Below are positions 12,201 through 23,768 of a DNA stretch of 64,000 bases, in pieces. Source of the DNA: Dermatemys mawii. Its lineage: Eukaryota; Chordata; Testudines; Dermatemydidae. A program made the translations under genes and the position numbers. The notes below the pieces were generated by a model, which did not search any database, was not told the DNA's origin, and was given only the letters and a program-made list of their open reading frames with translations. The stretch is taken from assembly GCA_007922305.1 (NCBI GenBank), contig ML677351.1:17327119-17391118 (forward strand), written 5' to 3'. The number at the start of each line of letters is the position of its first letter. Position 1 is the first letter of the stretch.

Positions 12201-13183
12201 ATGAGTTACCAGTCTTCATTGCTTTGGCACGTACACCAGTCTGTGCAGGGAAGAGTGTTCAGATTACAGACATAGTTGATTGTGCAGCGACGCCTACAGG
12301 TACAAATAAGTTCTGGTAGAAGCTTGGATGTCATTGGGCCATTGAAGAATATAGGAATTAGTTCATTATTCATCCATGTTGCAATCTGCTTTACCTATAT
12401 GTAAAGACATCCAGATTTTTGTTTGCCAAGATGCTCTTTTGACAATCTCTTCAAAACTGTCTTCATATAGTTGGAACTGTCCAATGACGCTTTCTCATTT
12501 TGGATATCATTGTTTCACCTCATCTGCAGGTTTATCTTACCATGTGATAGCTCCAGGTCATACCTCTTCTAAACAGATCATTTCAAAGCATATTTTATGT
12601 ATGATGTGGGCAGGTGTGTGTATGGAGGGTACTTCAAACTCCAAAAATATGTCCCTTTTTGAAAACTGCTGCTCACCTGGAACCACTTTGAGGGGACAGA
12701 ATTGAACCAGATAAGATTAGTGCCATCTACCTGGGGATCCAGAGGCAAGTCAACAAAAATCATTGTCATATCAGAGGCTACCGACAAATTTTGCAGAATT
12801 AGCATGGACACCTGACCTATGTCCATGGCTAGGAGGCTACCAACTAATGTAACTACTGCTGTCTCTGTACCATAATGAGGCCTAATGCCAGAGAGAAACC
12901 TAAATAATCTGAAGACTCCGGATTACACAGTAGTTGCCATACTACAAATAATTGTAATCAACTGCCCCAAGAAGGCATTGTTAAAGGCTTTATTAAATAC
13001 TGGGAAATAGATCAAGTAAACCAGAGTCAAGAGGTAACTTCCTGAGGGAGGGCCTAGCAATCATTAATTTAAAAGAAGCCAACATTACTCCTCTCCCCCA
13101 TATGGGGGTATTTCCAATATGAACAGTGGACCTATAACTTCCCTGCTATATTTTCCTAGCTAGGACCCTGACTCTAAAAAGCT
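9253..13183. other. No feature recognised
   Basis: Nearly 4 kb with only short, unsupported open frames. No exon, RNA gene or repeat family was identified. Together with 19418-22447 it is among the longest repeat-poor parts of the window, and so a candidate place for conserved non-coding elements. Confidence 0.4.
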
Positions 13184-13251
13184 GTTAAGTACATGCTTAA
13201 GTCCATCACTGTTCAGGAGAACACTTAAGCACATGCTTAAGTTAGGCCCTG
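13184..13251. repeat. Amniote palindromic repeat (AAGCACATGCTTAAG type)
   Basis: Two inverted blocks, GTTAAGTACATGCTTAAGTC and CACTTAAGCACATGCTTAAG, surround a short centre and end in AGGCCCTG. A related copy occurs at 31038-31142. Confidence 0.55.
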
Positions 13252-13378
13252 AATAGAGAAGCTTTCCTGAATCTGGTCCTAAGTGAGGCAAAAGTCAAAC
13301 GTGCAGATTGCAACTTGAGGCTCTCCAAGTGCCTCTCAAACATCTGAGTGAAAGCAACAGGAATCTTACCAGAGAGGA

Positions 13379-13503
13379 ATCAGAGGGGTAGCCGTGTTAA
13401 TCTGAAATTGCAGAAGTGACAAAGAGTCCCGTGGCACCTTAAAGACTAACTAAAGTATTAGGAGCATAAGCTTTCATGGGCTAATACCCACTTCGTCGGA
13501 TTC
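13379..13503. mobile_element. Palindromic (Penelope-like?) retroelement, single arm
   Basis: Begins CAGAGGGGTAGCCGTGTTAA and ends CCCACTTCGTCGGATTC. It is flanked by 16-bp direct repeats starting ATCTTACCAGAGA at 13363-13378 and 13504-13519, with one mismatch. The length of the duplication suggests target-primed reverse transcription rather than cut-and-paste. On the minus strand a hammerhead-like box is visible: CCGACGA (13499-13493), stem II GTGGG/CCCAT, GAAA (13475-13472), then GC-TTAT-GC-TC. The usual U at position 4 of the core is C and an extra A precedes stem II. Confidence 0.6.
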
Positions 13504-13519
13504 ATCTTACCAGAGAAGA

Positions 13520-14744
13520 TGCCATGTTTATCCTTGCTTGACCCAGATCTGCCATCACAAACTTAGCCAGCTGATCTTATATTCGAAGTAACTAGAAAAT
13601 GCTTTGCAGCAAGAAAAGTCTGACACTGACTGGACACAGCCAGAATTAATCAAATCAACTCCCTGGAAGATCTGTGCTAGACGAAATTTTGTGTATGTGG
13701 TAGTGATGAGGAAAAAGCTTGCTTCATTTCCACGAGAGCCACAGCACAGCAAGTTAAAACCAGCCACAACACATCCTATTTGGAAAGTGATTTCTGCCCA
13801 TGACACACTTATCTCTACCCCATATCCTTTATCTGTGCAGGTCATCTGGGTCAGATGAGGCAATATGTGAGGATGATGTAGATAGAGAGGATGCTTAGAG
13901 ACAGAACTGATGCAGTTCATGTGTTAGTTACAGTTTTGAAAAGTAAGATATTTATCCCAAGTGTTGTGTATTTTATAGAGGGAGAATGCTTGGGAGTTGG
14001 GGTTGGTTTTCTTTGTAAGAGAAGGTGCCACCTTTGACATTCTCTTGGCCACCATCGCCACCCAACCTCTGGATTCGCACCAAGTGTAGCTCAGCCAGAT
14101 CAAAAATTTTAAAATGCATAATTATGCTGGACAGTCACCTCCACATATATACACACACACATGCAGACAAACCTCTTTCATCCTCTAACATACATTTACT
14201 CTTGTAAATACAAAAACGTTCCAAACTCTTTATGTACAAATAGTAAGTGTTTATTCTGATTTATATGTAATATGCTAAAACTAAAAAAGGAGGGAAGATA
14301 AGTGTCCAAGAGCAAGACAAACACTTTGTACACATTCGTATTTTCTGTTTATCACCTGTAGTTTGTGGTGCGTTTGGGTTTTTTTGACATTATCGTCTCT
14401 ATGTGATCAATAAAGGAATTCCAAAGGTCTTTGAATGTACCTTTTTACTTGAATTTAATAGCATATATTGCTTTCCAATATGCTGTTGTCTGTATTACAA
14501 TCACAGTCTATTCTCTTTGATAAGTGGTGATTTGTTCTTCAACACGTTTCATATGAAATACTGGGAAATGGATCAACTATTAATTGTTTCCTATTGCTGA
14601 ATTCTGTGGAATTCCATAGGAATACTATATTAAATTATATGGCAGAAAAATGCCTGCTACGACAGATTCATTATGGTCTTTTCAAAATGTTTGGACACCA
14701 AAACACCAGTTCAGAACTTTTACAGATAACCACTAAAAATACAA
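13520..14744. other. No gene; possible poly(A) signal at 14409
   Basis: Unrecognised sequence. The stretch 14215-14445 has a 3'-UTR look (AT-rich, AATAAA at 14409-14414, T-rich downstream), but no upstream exon could be supported. Confidence 0.35.
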
Positions 14745-14930
14745 GGCCTCCCAAAACCAACGAGGCGAACAGCTGTAGAAGCCGAGCTGAAAAACCTAGG
14801 GTACAGCTGGGCAACCATTGAAAGGCTTGCCAGAAACAGACAGAAGCGAAGGAGCTTCATCACTGCCCTAAATGCCAGAGGCATAATGGGAACATGATGA
14901 TGAAGACTAAAAATAAATCATCATGAACAA
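14745..14930 (+). mobile_element. RTE-like LINE C-terminus and 3' tail
   Basis: A frame starting near 14760 encodes TRRTAVEAELKNLGYSWATI and continues with an ERLARNRQ-like and a SFITALNARG-like segment, then stops (TGA TGA TGA at about 14895). This resembles the extreme C-terminus of a family of non-LTR retrotransposons (pattern ...RLAxDRQxWRxFVxALxAxG). The short TGATGA-rich 3' end fits RTE-type elements, whose 3' ends are simple repeats. A preceding RPPKTN motif lies in another frame, showing a frameshift. Confidence 0.55.
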
Positions 14931-15395
14931 TGTCTTTATTCTCCTAGGACAAATGACTCTGTAGAAATTGCAGGCTTACAATTTCCTACTGAGCTTTTCA
15001 GGAATCAGAAAGAAGTGTAATGTTAAGAGGACTAGAGTTCCTGGACTTTGGAACAAAATCAGGGTTCTTACTAGTCCGTAGCCCTCAACAAGGACAGAGA
15101 GAATTTTATATTTTGTCTAGAATCTGCTGACCAAACACGAGCATAGTTTTGAACAATTGGAAAAATCCCTCATCTGCTGGCTAGACTCATTGAATGTCCA
15201 TCCGATCCATTTCTTTAACTGAGCCCAAAAGCAGTACCTTAATGGTCCATAAGCAGTAACCTAACACAAGAGTCAAAAGCAAGTGGACTAATGGCAGAAC
15301 CAGTATGTGCTATGACCCATTTACCTCATGTGGAAGTTGCCCTTGGTCAGTCTTATTTTTCACTATCTTTTCTGGAGTTACACTCAGTAGTCAGC
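14931..15395. other. No feature recognised
   Basis: Nothing supportable between the LINE tail and the next CR1 fragment. Confidence 0.5.
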
Positions 15396-15605
15396 TAGGA
15401 ACATAGATATTGCCATACCAAATCAGACCCACAGTCTGTTTGGTCTGGTATCCTGTCTCTGACAGTAGCCAAAATGTTTCAGATGAAGATGGCAGTAACC
15501 TCAGAATAGACGATTATGAATTATGATTATGATGAGGGAAATTTCTTCCTAAACCAGGAAGTAGTTAATGGACTTATGTCCTGGACCAAAAAGATTTTAT
15601 ATCCC
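15396..15605 (-). mobile_element. CR1 LINE 3' fragment (second subfamily)
   Basis: Reads TAGGAACATAGATATTGCCA, CCAAATCAGACCCACAGTCT, then GTCTGGTATCCTGTCTCTGA and GGGAAATTTCTTCCTAA, the reversed tail of a CR1 subfamily different from that at 7091. A matching forward-strand tail occurs at 45860-45937. Confidence 0.65.
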
Positions 15606-17242
15606 TTCTATTTCACTTCATTGCCATCAGTTGTGCCTGCCAAGTGATGTCCATGCTAGAATGGACTAAATCAATCAGCCAAGTCCCCCATCTGGCTGCT
15701 GGACTCAGTGCCTATATTCTTCCATCAGCCACACTTCTGCCTCATGAATTCAAAGGGGAGCTCCTCTGGCTGAGTCAGAAAAAGCTATGGCTAGCTTGTC
15801 TCATTTGGAGGTTTCTGAGACTTCTGTATGTCTTAAATCTAGTTTCAGACACTCGCCGCAATGACTCAACTTCTCACACACAGTGTACCTCCCTCTTTCC
15901 ATCTGAGCAATCAACATGACATTTTAAAATCTCTATAGTTAAGGAATTTCAATAATTCATTTATGTAATTTGGCTTTTGTTAGGTTGTTTTAATTACTTG
16001 TCTTCGTAACTGGCCAGATTACCCCTCAGAAAGAACATCTAGAGGGGCAGTGAACACCATGCTATTATGTGAATGTCTTGAAGTTCAACAGTAAGTCATA
16101 TCAGACATCCCATTTGTCATCCTGAAATCCTGAGAATGAAAGATACACGGCCCTCAAAAATGAAGGGAATTCTTCAAAAAGAAATCAGTGAAAAGAAGTT
16201 AATAAAATGTGAAAGCTCTGATGTGCAGGGTCATCAGGTTCATGCACTTGGATTGCACAGAATCTTTTTTAAATAACTTCCTAGATGAAAGGAAAGAATT
16301 TAATTTTGCTGATAAAATGAGATCAATTAATCATCCAGCACAGCCAAGGATATATTTCCCCTCCATAAGGGAAAACTGGCTAAGTTATGATAAAGAATTT
16401 ATTAGCAAGAAGAGTTCTCCTTAGATTTCCTTGGGATAGGAAGGGCAAGCCAGTAGTAAAATATTTTAAACCTCATTGTGGGCTTTTGGAGCACTGGTGA
16501 AATGTGCACCATCTATAAAGGTTATTAAGATGAAACTATTAACCCTCTGACAGTTTAATAACCATTCTTTATGTTATAATAACACAGGGCCCCTTTGGGA
16601 TCAGAGTTCCAATTTTGGAGGCAGCGTCCATCATTTGTCAAGGAAATTGAACCTTTGTGTTGAGCAAAGCAGCAACAGGCACAAGCCCCCTTCTCCTACC
16701 CCGCCCCCCCTTCCCCCCACCCCCCAGCTATCCAGCGTGAGCTTTAAGTCCAAGCCTATCTTCCCTGTGATAGAGCCACTTGGTCGGCACACTGCTCTTG
16801 GGAACCACAAATCCCTGGGATAAGCAAACAAGCAAAAAATAGGATTCATGAACCACTGTCTTGCAACCTGAATATTTCTGCAACACACAAGGGTTTAGAT
16901 CTGTAATAGCAGTGACGTGTTATGGCAGCAGATAATAGCAAAGTCCCCGTGGGCTAGCACAAGTTGCCATTGTTTCCAGGTACACAGTGACCCAGTGTGG
17001 TGTGAAAAATCATACCTTGTTATAGTTTCCAGAAAGAACACACATACCTCCCTTTCCGTGTATATTTTGATAAGAGCAAGAAAAAGCAGAAAGGACTATT
17101 AACATTCATACTATGTGTGGCCAGTGACAGGTATGCTTGAGTTACCAATCCATCAGGTTTAACATTCAAACACTTGCTGATGAGCAATCACAATCCAGAA
17201 TTTATAGGAAAATACTCTTTTTGAATCTTCATTAAGGGGCAC
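15606..17242. other. No feature recognised
   Basis: AT-rich non-coding sequence. A C-rich run (about 16688-16728) is the only compositional feature. Confidence 0.5.
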
Positions 17243-17335
17243 TGCACTCTAGTGCTTAGCATTAAAGATTAGGAGCCTAGGGTGCTTTGGATTCTAATAC
17301 TAGCTGAGATGCAGAGTCAATATTAGCTAGGGGCA
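17243..17335 (+). repeat. Possible MIR-like SINE head
   Basis: CACTCTAGTGCTTAGCATTA, then AGGAGCCTAGGGTGC and GGATTCTAATACTAGCTGAG resemble a worn tRNA-derived head (consensus like GTCTAGTGGTTAGAGCA ... GGGTTCTATTCCCAGCT). Diverged, so tentative. Confidence 0.35.
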
Positions 17336-17799
17336 ACTTTGTATCTCCTCAATGTTCCCATACCTTTATTTACAGTGAACAGTGCCTTACTCCACAAATA
17401 GCCACCGTTGATTTCAGTGGGAGGATTTGTGGATTAAGGCAACACCCAAACAGGAGAAAGGGTATCAGAATCTGCTTTGAAATGTACCTTTCCTTACAGC
17501 ACCCATTCACAGGATTGATTCAGGATGCACCCCAATACACTCAGTCAGAGCTGAAAAGTGTGTTCTCTGGAAGCAACTTCTATGTCACTCAAAAAGTAGG
17601 CATTCACTTTCCATGCTGCACATATAGGACTTCACCAAAAATTGCTGCTTCTGAGCTGAGCTTTCCAAGCATCATCTACTAAGTTACAATGATAGGCCAG
17701 TGCCCTGGGCCTACTACATCTAGTTTAATACAGGTTCTGTTACAGTAACTGCATTACATAGGTAGTTTAAGTCAGTGTGCAAAGATGCAACAAATTGTA

Positions 17800-18117
17800 G
17801 AAAAGGAAGGGTATTCTTGTAGCTAAGACACCAGACAGGGACTGAGGAGAGACAGATTTGTTGCCTGTCCCTGTCCCACACTTCTTAAGCAACCTTGGGC
17901 ACCTCATGTAGGAGGACATTTTCAAAGGCACACAAAATTAGTTAGGCACCAGACTCCTTGGCAGTTGGGAGAGTTATTCCACTTTGTATCTTGGGAACTC
18001 CCCCTCTTAAATCTATCTCTGCCTAGCACCCCATCTATAAAATGGAGACAACAACATTTCTCTCCCTCACAGAAGTTCAGTTATGATGATTAAGATCTGT
18101 GAGGCACTCATGTAATA
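17800..18117 (+). repeat. MIR-like SINE, interrupted
   Basis: Contains AGACACCAGACAGGGACTGA, AGCAACCTTGGGCACCTCAT and ATCTATAAAATGGAGACAA, which follow the MIR body and its 'CTGTAAAATGGGGATAA' 3' part. About 100 bases of extra sequence separate the halves. Confidence 0.5.
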
Positions 18118-18290
18118 TAGAATCATAGATTTTAAAGCCAGAAGGCACGATCATGATCATCTAGTTTGATCTTCTGCACATTGCAGGCCACAGAACTTCC
18201 CTCATCCACCCCTGTAATAGACTCCTAGCCTCTGGCTGAGTTACTGAAGTCCTCAAATCATGGTTGAAAGACTTCAAGGGAGAGTTCTTT
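18118..18290 (-). mobile_element. CR1 LINE 3' end
   Basis: Starts TAGAATCATAGATTTTAAAG, continues CCAGAAGGCACGATCATGAT and CCTCTGGCTGAGTTACTGAA. This is the same subfamily as 7091-7640, reversed. About 170 bases of the 3' end are present. Confidence 0.75.
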
Positions 18291-18474
18291 TGCAGACACA
18301 CAGTACACAGCAGATGCTATCTCAGTGTTTAGCTGAATCTACTTCTGTGGTATTTGTGTATAAAAGGAAGCTTTTTCCTCTACTGTCTGCTTGCTCCTCT
18401 TATGTAGTTCATTCTTTGCCGTGGCAGGCCAGCATTTTGTAATGTCACATATAGAGCCTGGCAACCGCCTAGAT

Positions 18475-19409
18475 CAGGGGTGGGCAAACTACGGCCCGCG
18501 GGCCAGATCTGGCCCCCAGGACTGTCCCATCCGGCCGCCCAGCCAGTGAGGCTGTCCCCACCCCTCACCCGAAGCCATGCCACGTAGCGCTGAGGCCGGG
18601 GCTGCGCGCTCCCCACACCCCTGAGCTGCGCCATGTGGGCGGCACTCCAGAGGCTGGAGCTGTGTCCTCAGCCCCTCCCTGGAGCAGCGCCACGGGGGCG
18701 GCACTCCAGCGGCTGGCCGGGGCTGCACCCTCAGCCCCTCCCCCAGAGCCACGCCGTGGGGGTGGCGCTCTGGGGCAGCGCGCGGAGCCCCTCTCCCGGA
18801 GCCGTGCCACATGGGCGGCACTCCGGGGACCGTGGATGCGTGCTCAGCCTCTCCCCAGGAGCCACGCCACTGGAGCAGCACTCCGGGGGGCCGGGGCTGT
18901 GTGCTCCCTGGAGCTGCGCCGGGCGGGCCGCACTCCAGGGGGCCGGGGCTGTGCGCTCCCCCTCCTCCCCTAGAGCCGGGCCAGTACTCATGGTAAGGGG
19001 GCGGAGGAGGATGGGGGGGTTCCAGGGCGGTGGTTGGGGGTTATCTAGAGGGGGCAGCCAGAGAGCAGGGTGGGTTGGATAGGGGGTGGGGTCCTGGGGT
19101 GGTGGTTACGGGGTGGGAGGGTGGATAGCGGTCAGAGCAGTCAGGGGACAGGGAGCAGGGGAATTGGGTGGGGTCCTGGGGATAGTTAGGGGTCTCTGGA
19201 AGGGACAGTCAGGGGTCTCTGGAAGGGACAGTCAGGGGATTGGATGGGGATTCTGAGGGGGCAGTAGGGGGCGGGAAGTGGGAGGGGGCCGGCTTGGGGC
19301 CAGAAGTGGGAGGGGGCCAGATTGGGGGCGGGGCCTTCCCTTACCCGGCCCTCCATATAATTTTGTAGACCCCATGTGGCTCTCGGGCCAAAACGTTTGC
19401 CCACCTCTG
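18475..19409. mobile_element. Non-autonomous hAT element with TSD
   Basis: Inverted termini CAGGGGTGGGCAAAC (18475) and GTTTGCCCACCTCTG (to 19409) are flanked by 8-bp repeats GCCTAGAT (18467-18474) and GCCTAGAC (19410-19417), differing by one base. Its interior is very GC-rich against AT-rich surroundings. Overlapping long frames on both strands at 18489-19082 arise from the tandem repeat and show no domains. A second, truncated family member ends at 647. Confidence 0.8.
18600..18980. repeat. GC-rich minisatellite inside the hAT element
   Basis: About six degenerate tandem units of roughly 60-70 bp. Each contains a GAGC(C/T)GCGCCA-like segment, a GGGCGGCACTCC segment and a CTCAGCCCCTCCC segment. 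The units drift, and the array accounts for the overlapping long open frames. Confidence 0.65.
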
Positions 19410-19417
19410 GCCTAGAC

Positions 19418-22400
19418 ACAACTCCCTCAGCATTCTGAGCAATTTGGATCCAGGGTTTTGACTGAGATCATAATAGTGAAAACACATTCTGCTGTGAAGT
19501 GTCTCCAATTCCACATTTCCCCAAAATGTGCAAATATTCAGATTCAGCTGTTGGGTTAGGCCCATTTCTAGTTACAGACATTTCTGTGGGGGATGAACTG
19601 CAATGTTACAAACAACTGACTGTCATCACCACCAAATTAATTAGCAGCAGGAGCAGTTTAAACACGTTTTAAGGTTATGTCTACTAGTAAAAGAGACAGC
19701 GGACCAGTTCATGAAAAATAAGAACTGGCCTGAAATTTTGTCCAAAATTATAATAAATCTTTTGAGATTCTAAAACGATGATCTAATCTTTTCCCAAATT
19801 ATTATTCCTTCCTCCCTGCCCTTCCCCTCCAACTTCACCTGCCTTTGCATTTCCTCCTGATCCAACACACAAACAGCCAACATACCATAACGGCCAATTT
19901 TTGCGGTATTTTCAGCCCATTTTAGCAGGCCAAAGATCTTCAGATAAGCCTCGCGGGGCAGCTCCTCAGCTGATGTAAACTGTCATCACTTCACTAAACT
20001 CAGTGAGGCTCAGCTGAGGGTCTGCTCCCTAAACTTTTGGATGCACATCCAAATCTTCCAAACCTTCTCAAGTTTCCCATTACTAATCAGAAGCCCTAAG
20101 CAGTGACTTATAACCAGCGGTTGTGCAGGTAGCCTGAAAGACAGCCCCAAAAGTTCCCACTGTTAATAGACAAAAACAGAAGGTATGTTGATTTAGGGTC
20201 CTTTTCTAAAGTAGGGATAAGGTCAAAAAGGCAAAGTAGTTTCAGCCAGTAACTTAGAGGGATAGGTTTTTACAAATAAACTGAACAGATGTGACTCACT
20301 GTCTGCTGGTGACTCGGGGGCTAAGATTCTTATCTGCATAAGCCTCAGGAAGCCATTATATAATCAGACTCAGTACCTTGGCGCACCGCTAGCTTCGATA
20401 TTTATGTTATACCTATAACACTCACGTATTGATTCAGGATTTATTACAGCCCATAACCAAAGCTGAATAATATACCAGATATTTATGGCATTTCTTATAC
20501 AATTCTGGTGCTAGAATTCATTGTCATAGAGATGCAAGAATGAGAAAAAAAAAACATTTATATTTCAGACATTGAAATAGTAAATGGTACTAACTGAAGT
20601 GATAAATACGCCAAGTGAAAAGAAAGCTCTGGCAGGTGAAAACAGGATACTGAATCTTGCTTGCACGGACCCATCATTGCTCTGGGAGCAGTAGCTCCAA
20701 TGTCTTGTGGGGCAATGCCAATCCAAGTCTAATAATGCCATCTTAAAAAAAAACATATCCAAATTCATCCCTGGTGAAAATTCAGTGAAATAACTGGCAT
20801 TATAATAAAGACAGATTGGGTGCCATTGGCCCAACGTTCAAAGGACAGAAACTGAGCCATGTGCTGACTGCAATCTACTAATGCAGCTAAAATAGCAGGG
20901 CAGACAGAGTGGTATAAGTTCGGGAAGAGGCTAGCAACGAGTATATATCCAGGGTTCTGAACAGGCTTGTACAGCTAACACTGAAGCTTGTGCTGCTCTA
21001 TCTTCCCTCATTATTTAGCTGTGCTAGCCAGAGTAAAGCTATAGGGGGTGTGGCTACCTGAGGTATGATCCAGACACACTTTTAGACTTTGTAGCTCTAA
21101 CCACTATACTATGCATTGCACCCCTAGGACACTAAACCAATTGAAAGCTTTGTTTAGATCATTTCTCTCCCCATCTCCTTTCACATTGCTCTTCTGCCAT
21201 TGCAATTTAATTCTTGTTTGATGCCCTGTTATTTCTCCCAAATTTAACTCTGTCGTCTTCACCATTTCCCCTCTTCCAGTTCAGATCTAACTTCTTTCCC
21301 ATCCTTCACTCGAAGCAGTGTTCCCTATGTATTATTGACAATCTTATCAGACGTCTTTGTCTGACTGAAGAGGCCTTCAGAAACTGGTGGCTTTCCCCAA
21401 GGTCCTTCTTTAGACTGACAAGATTTATAGGCGTTCATGTTCTGTGTCAGCAATCTGGATAACCAGCAGCTCATCCCTTCTACATAAGCCCTCCCTTCCT
21501 CTTTATCCGGTTCTCTCAGACATACATTGGGACAGTACAATTCACCCTATTAAGATGATCTTGTTCACCCAGCTGGAAACATGTTCCAGAAAGCTACCGT
21601 AGAGGTCCTGGACTTAAGCCTTCTTCCTACTAATGCAAATATAGCTTTTTGAACCTCAATTACACCCACCTCACTCAGCTTTTGTCCCAGGCACAGGTTT
21701 GGTGTCCTCAGACATTTGCTGTCCAAATGTATGTACAACAGAAACGGAATCATGAAATTAGTATAGATATCTTTCTATAACCTCAAAGGGATATATCGCA
21801 GACCTTTTTTATTTTTTAAGTTTCCTGTATTAATATTTATTATGTACCCCTTATTTTTGATCTGCCAGATACTGTGTCACATAACTGCGAGCTAACTTCA
21901 TTGGCTTTAGAAGAGTGAAACCAGCAGAAAATGTGGCCCATTGCATCCCACGTTGGGACTTTGACATGTTGATAGGTTTGCCTACACTTCCTTACATCAC
22001 TGGTAACAATGTATATTCATCTACACCCTCCTTCCCAGTACTTCCTTATTTCTTCTCGATGAAACCCTCTAAATATTTGGGTTTTCCTTCCCAATATCAG
22101 ACTGAAAATAAAAAAGGGGGAATATTTTTCCAGAGATTACATTTTGGTTTTGGATATTGTCTCTTCACTGAAATTATCACCCTCCAGCCTCCCTCTCCCC
22201 AAAGTTGGCCTTTCATATTGTGAGTTTGCCAGCTGTCAATGTATGAGCTTTGAGCCTCAGCTGAGCAGTCAATTCCTATTCCAAGCAAATGCTTCATTTT
22301 CATCATGTCCTTAAATGCAACCTGACAAAGAGCTGAGAATCAGCACTAACCCAGAACTCTGGTCACTGTAACTTCCAATTAGTTTCCCTGGAGAAGGGCC

Positions 22401-22447
22401 TGATTGAGGGAAGCTAGGGCTAATTCCTAGATTAGCCTGAGCTAGGG
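19418..22447. other. No feature recognised
   Basis: Three kilobases of AT-rich sequence with no supported ORF, RNA gene or recognised repeat. Confidence 0.45.
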
Positions 22448-22455
22448 AGCACTAA

Positions 22456-23760
22456 CAGGGCCAGTGCAAGGATATTTTGCACCCTAGGCAAAACTTCCAC
22501 CCTGAGCCCCCACCTCCTCCCCCCAGATCATTGCTTATTATAAACTTTCAAAATATTTTCAAAAATACACCCTTTTTAGTCACATATACTTACTTCCTTC
22601 CTATCAAAATGTACTACATTTTATTCTACCTTTAGAATATCCAATTATGTTATTAATATAATTTATCAAATTAGAATGGTGGATAATCCGTCATACAACA
22701 ACTGACAATATCAACATGACACATTTCAACAACCTACACATGCTTATTCACACAATAGTGAGTTTGGATCCCATGCCACTCCCGGGAGTCAGTGGTGGAT
22801 CCCTGTGGGGACCAGTGGATCCAATTGGAGAGAAATCCCCATGTGGCTCTGGGGTGGGCAAGTGGCCTAGGTCCTTTGTCCGATGTCCCTTGACCATTTT
22901 TGCTTGGTGCCAGGGGGTCCCGCTTTTTTGACTCCTTCTTGGGCACTAGTGAGGGTAGCGGTGCCAGACTGAGCACGGTGCCAGAATGAACCCAATGCCA
23001 GGGGTGCACTACAAAGTGAGGCTGAGGTGCTGGGCCTGCAGTCCTGTGCCGAGTGAAGTGCAGCCTCCATGAGGAGAGCCCTCAAACGAATATCACGCTC
23101 CTTCTGCATGATTCCCCCAAGCACTTCAGGCAAATCTACAGGGGTCACTCACAGGCTTAGGCCTGGTGCTTGCAGGCATAACACAGCCTGGGCGTAAAAC
23201 CCAGATACCTGATGACAGAAGCTGGGGCAGGGAGAGGGGCACCGGGGCAACTCAGCTGTGCAGGATGCCGTCCTCTCCAGCCACCCGCACACAAGAGGAG
23301 TGAGGACCAGCCGACGCTCCCGAGGCCAAGCTGTGGGGAAGCGCTTACCTTAGCCATCACACTGGCATCAGCGTCCTCTTTCTTCCCCCACCGGACCACT
23401 GCCCAAGGCTCTTTTGTTCTTGGGGCGGGGCGGGGGGAGACACACGCTCTCCGTGCCTTCTGCTGGGGCTGAGCGTGGAGGCTGAGCTGAGGCAGCTGTC
23501 CCTCGACAAGCCCTGCTGTCACTGCTGCCGGGCTCATGGACGCTATGCGGGCTCTGCCAGCAGGGGCATAGTGGCTGGGCAATGACAGCAGTATCAGCCT
23601 GGACCAGTGTGGCTTCGCTTGTGCTGGGAGAGGGACTCTGAGGGCCGCACGTGTCAGCGCACCGCGGACAGCCTCGCCCAGGTACTCCGTAAAAAAAAAA
23701 TTGCGGGCACTGCTTTTTGGTGCCCACAAATCTTGGCGCCTAGTGGTTGCACCAGCCCTG
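22456..23760. mobile_element. hAT element, 1.3 kb, perfect 8-bp TSD
   Basis: Termini CAGGGCCAGTGCAA (22456) and TTGCACCAGCCCTG (to 23760) are inverted repeats with two mismatches. They are flanked by identical 8-bp repeats AGCACTAA at 22448-22455 and 23761-23768. Subterminal CACCCTAGGCAAAAC near the left and GGCGCCTAGTG near the right are also inverted-like. The right two-thirds is GC-rich and contains a 202-codon minus-strand frame (23157-23765). That frame runs past the element's end and lacks transposase motifs, so it is not called a gene. Confidence 0.8.
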
Positions 23761-23768
23761 AGCACTAA

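Noticed and set aside
18489..19082. Overlapping long frames on both strands
   Set aside because: Produced by a GC-rich tandem repeat within a hAT element; overlapping sense and antisense frames with Pro/Ala/Arg-rich content.
23157..23765. 202-codon minus-strand open frame
   Set aside because: It crosses the right end of a hAT element with clear termini, has GC-rich low-complexity composition and no transposase motif.
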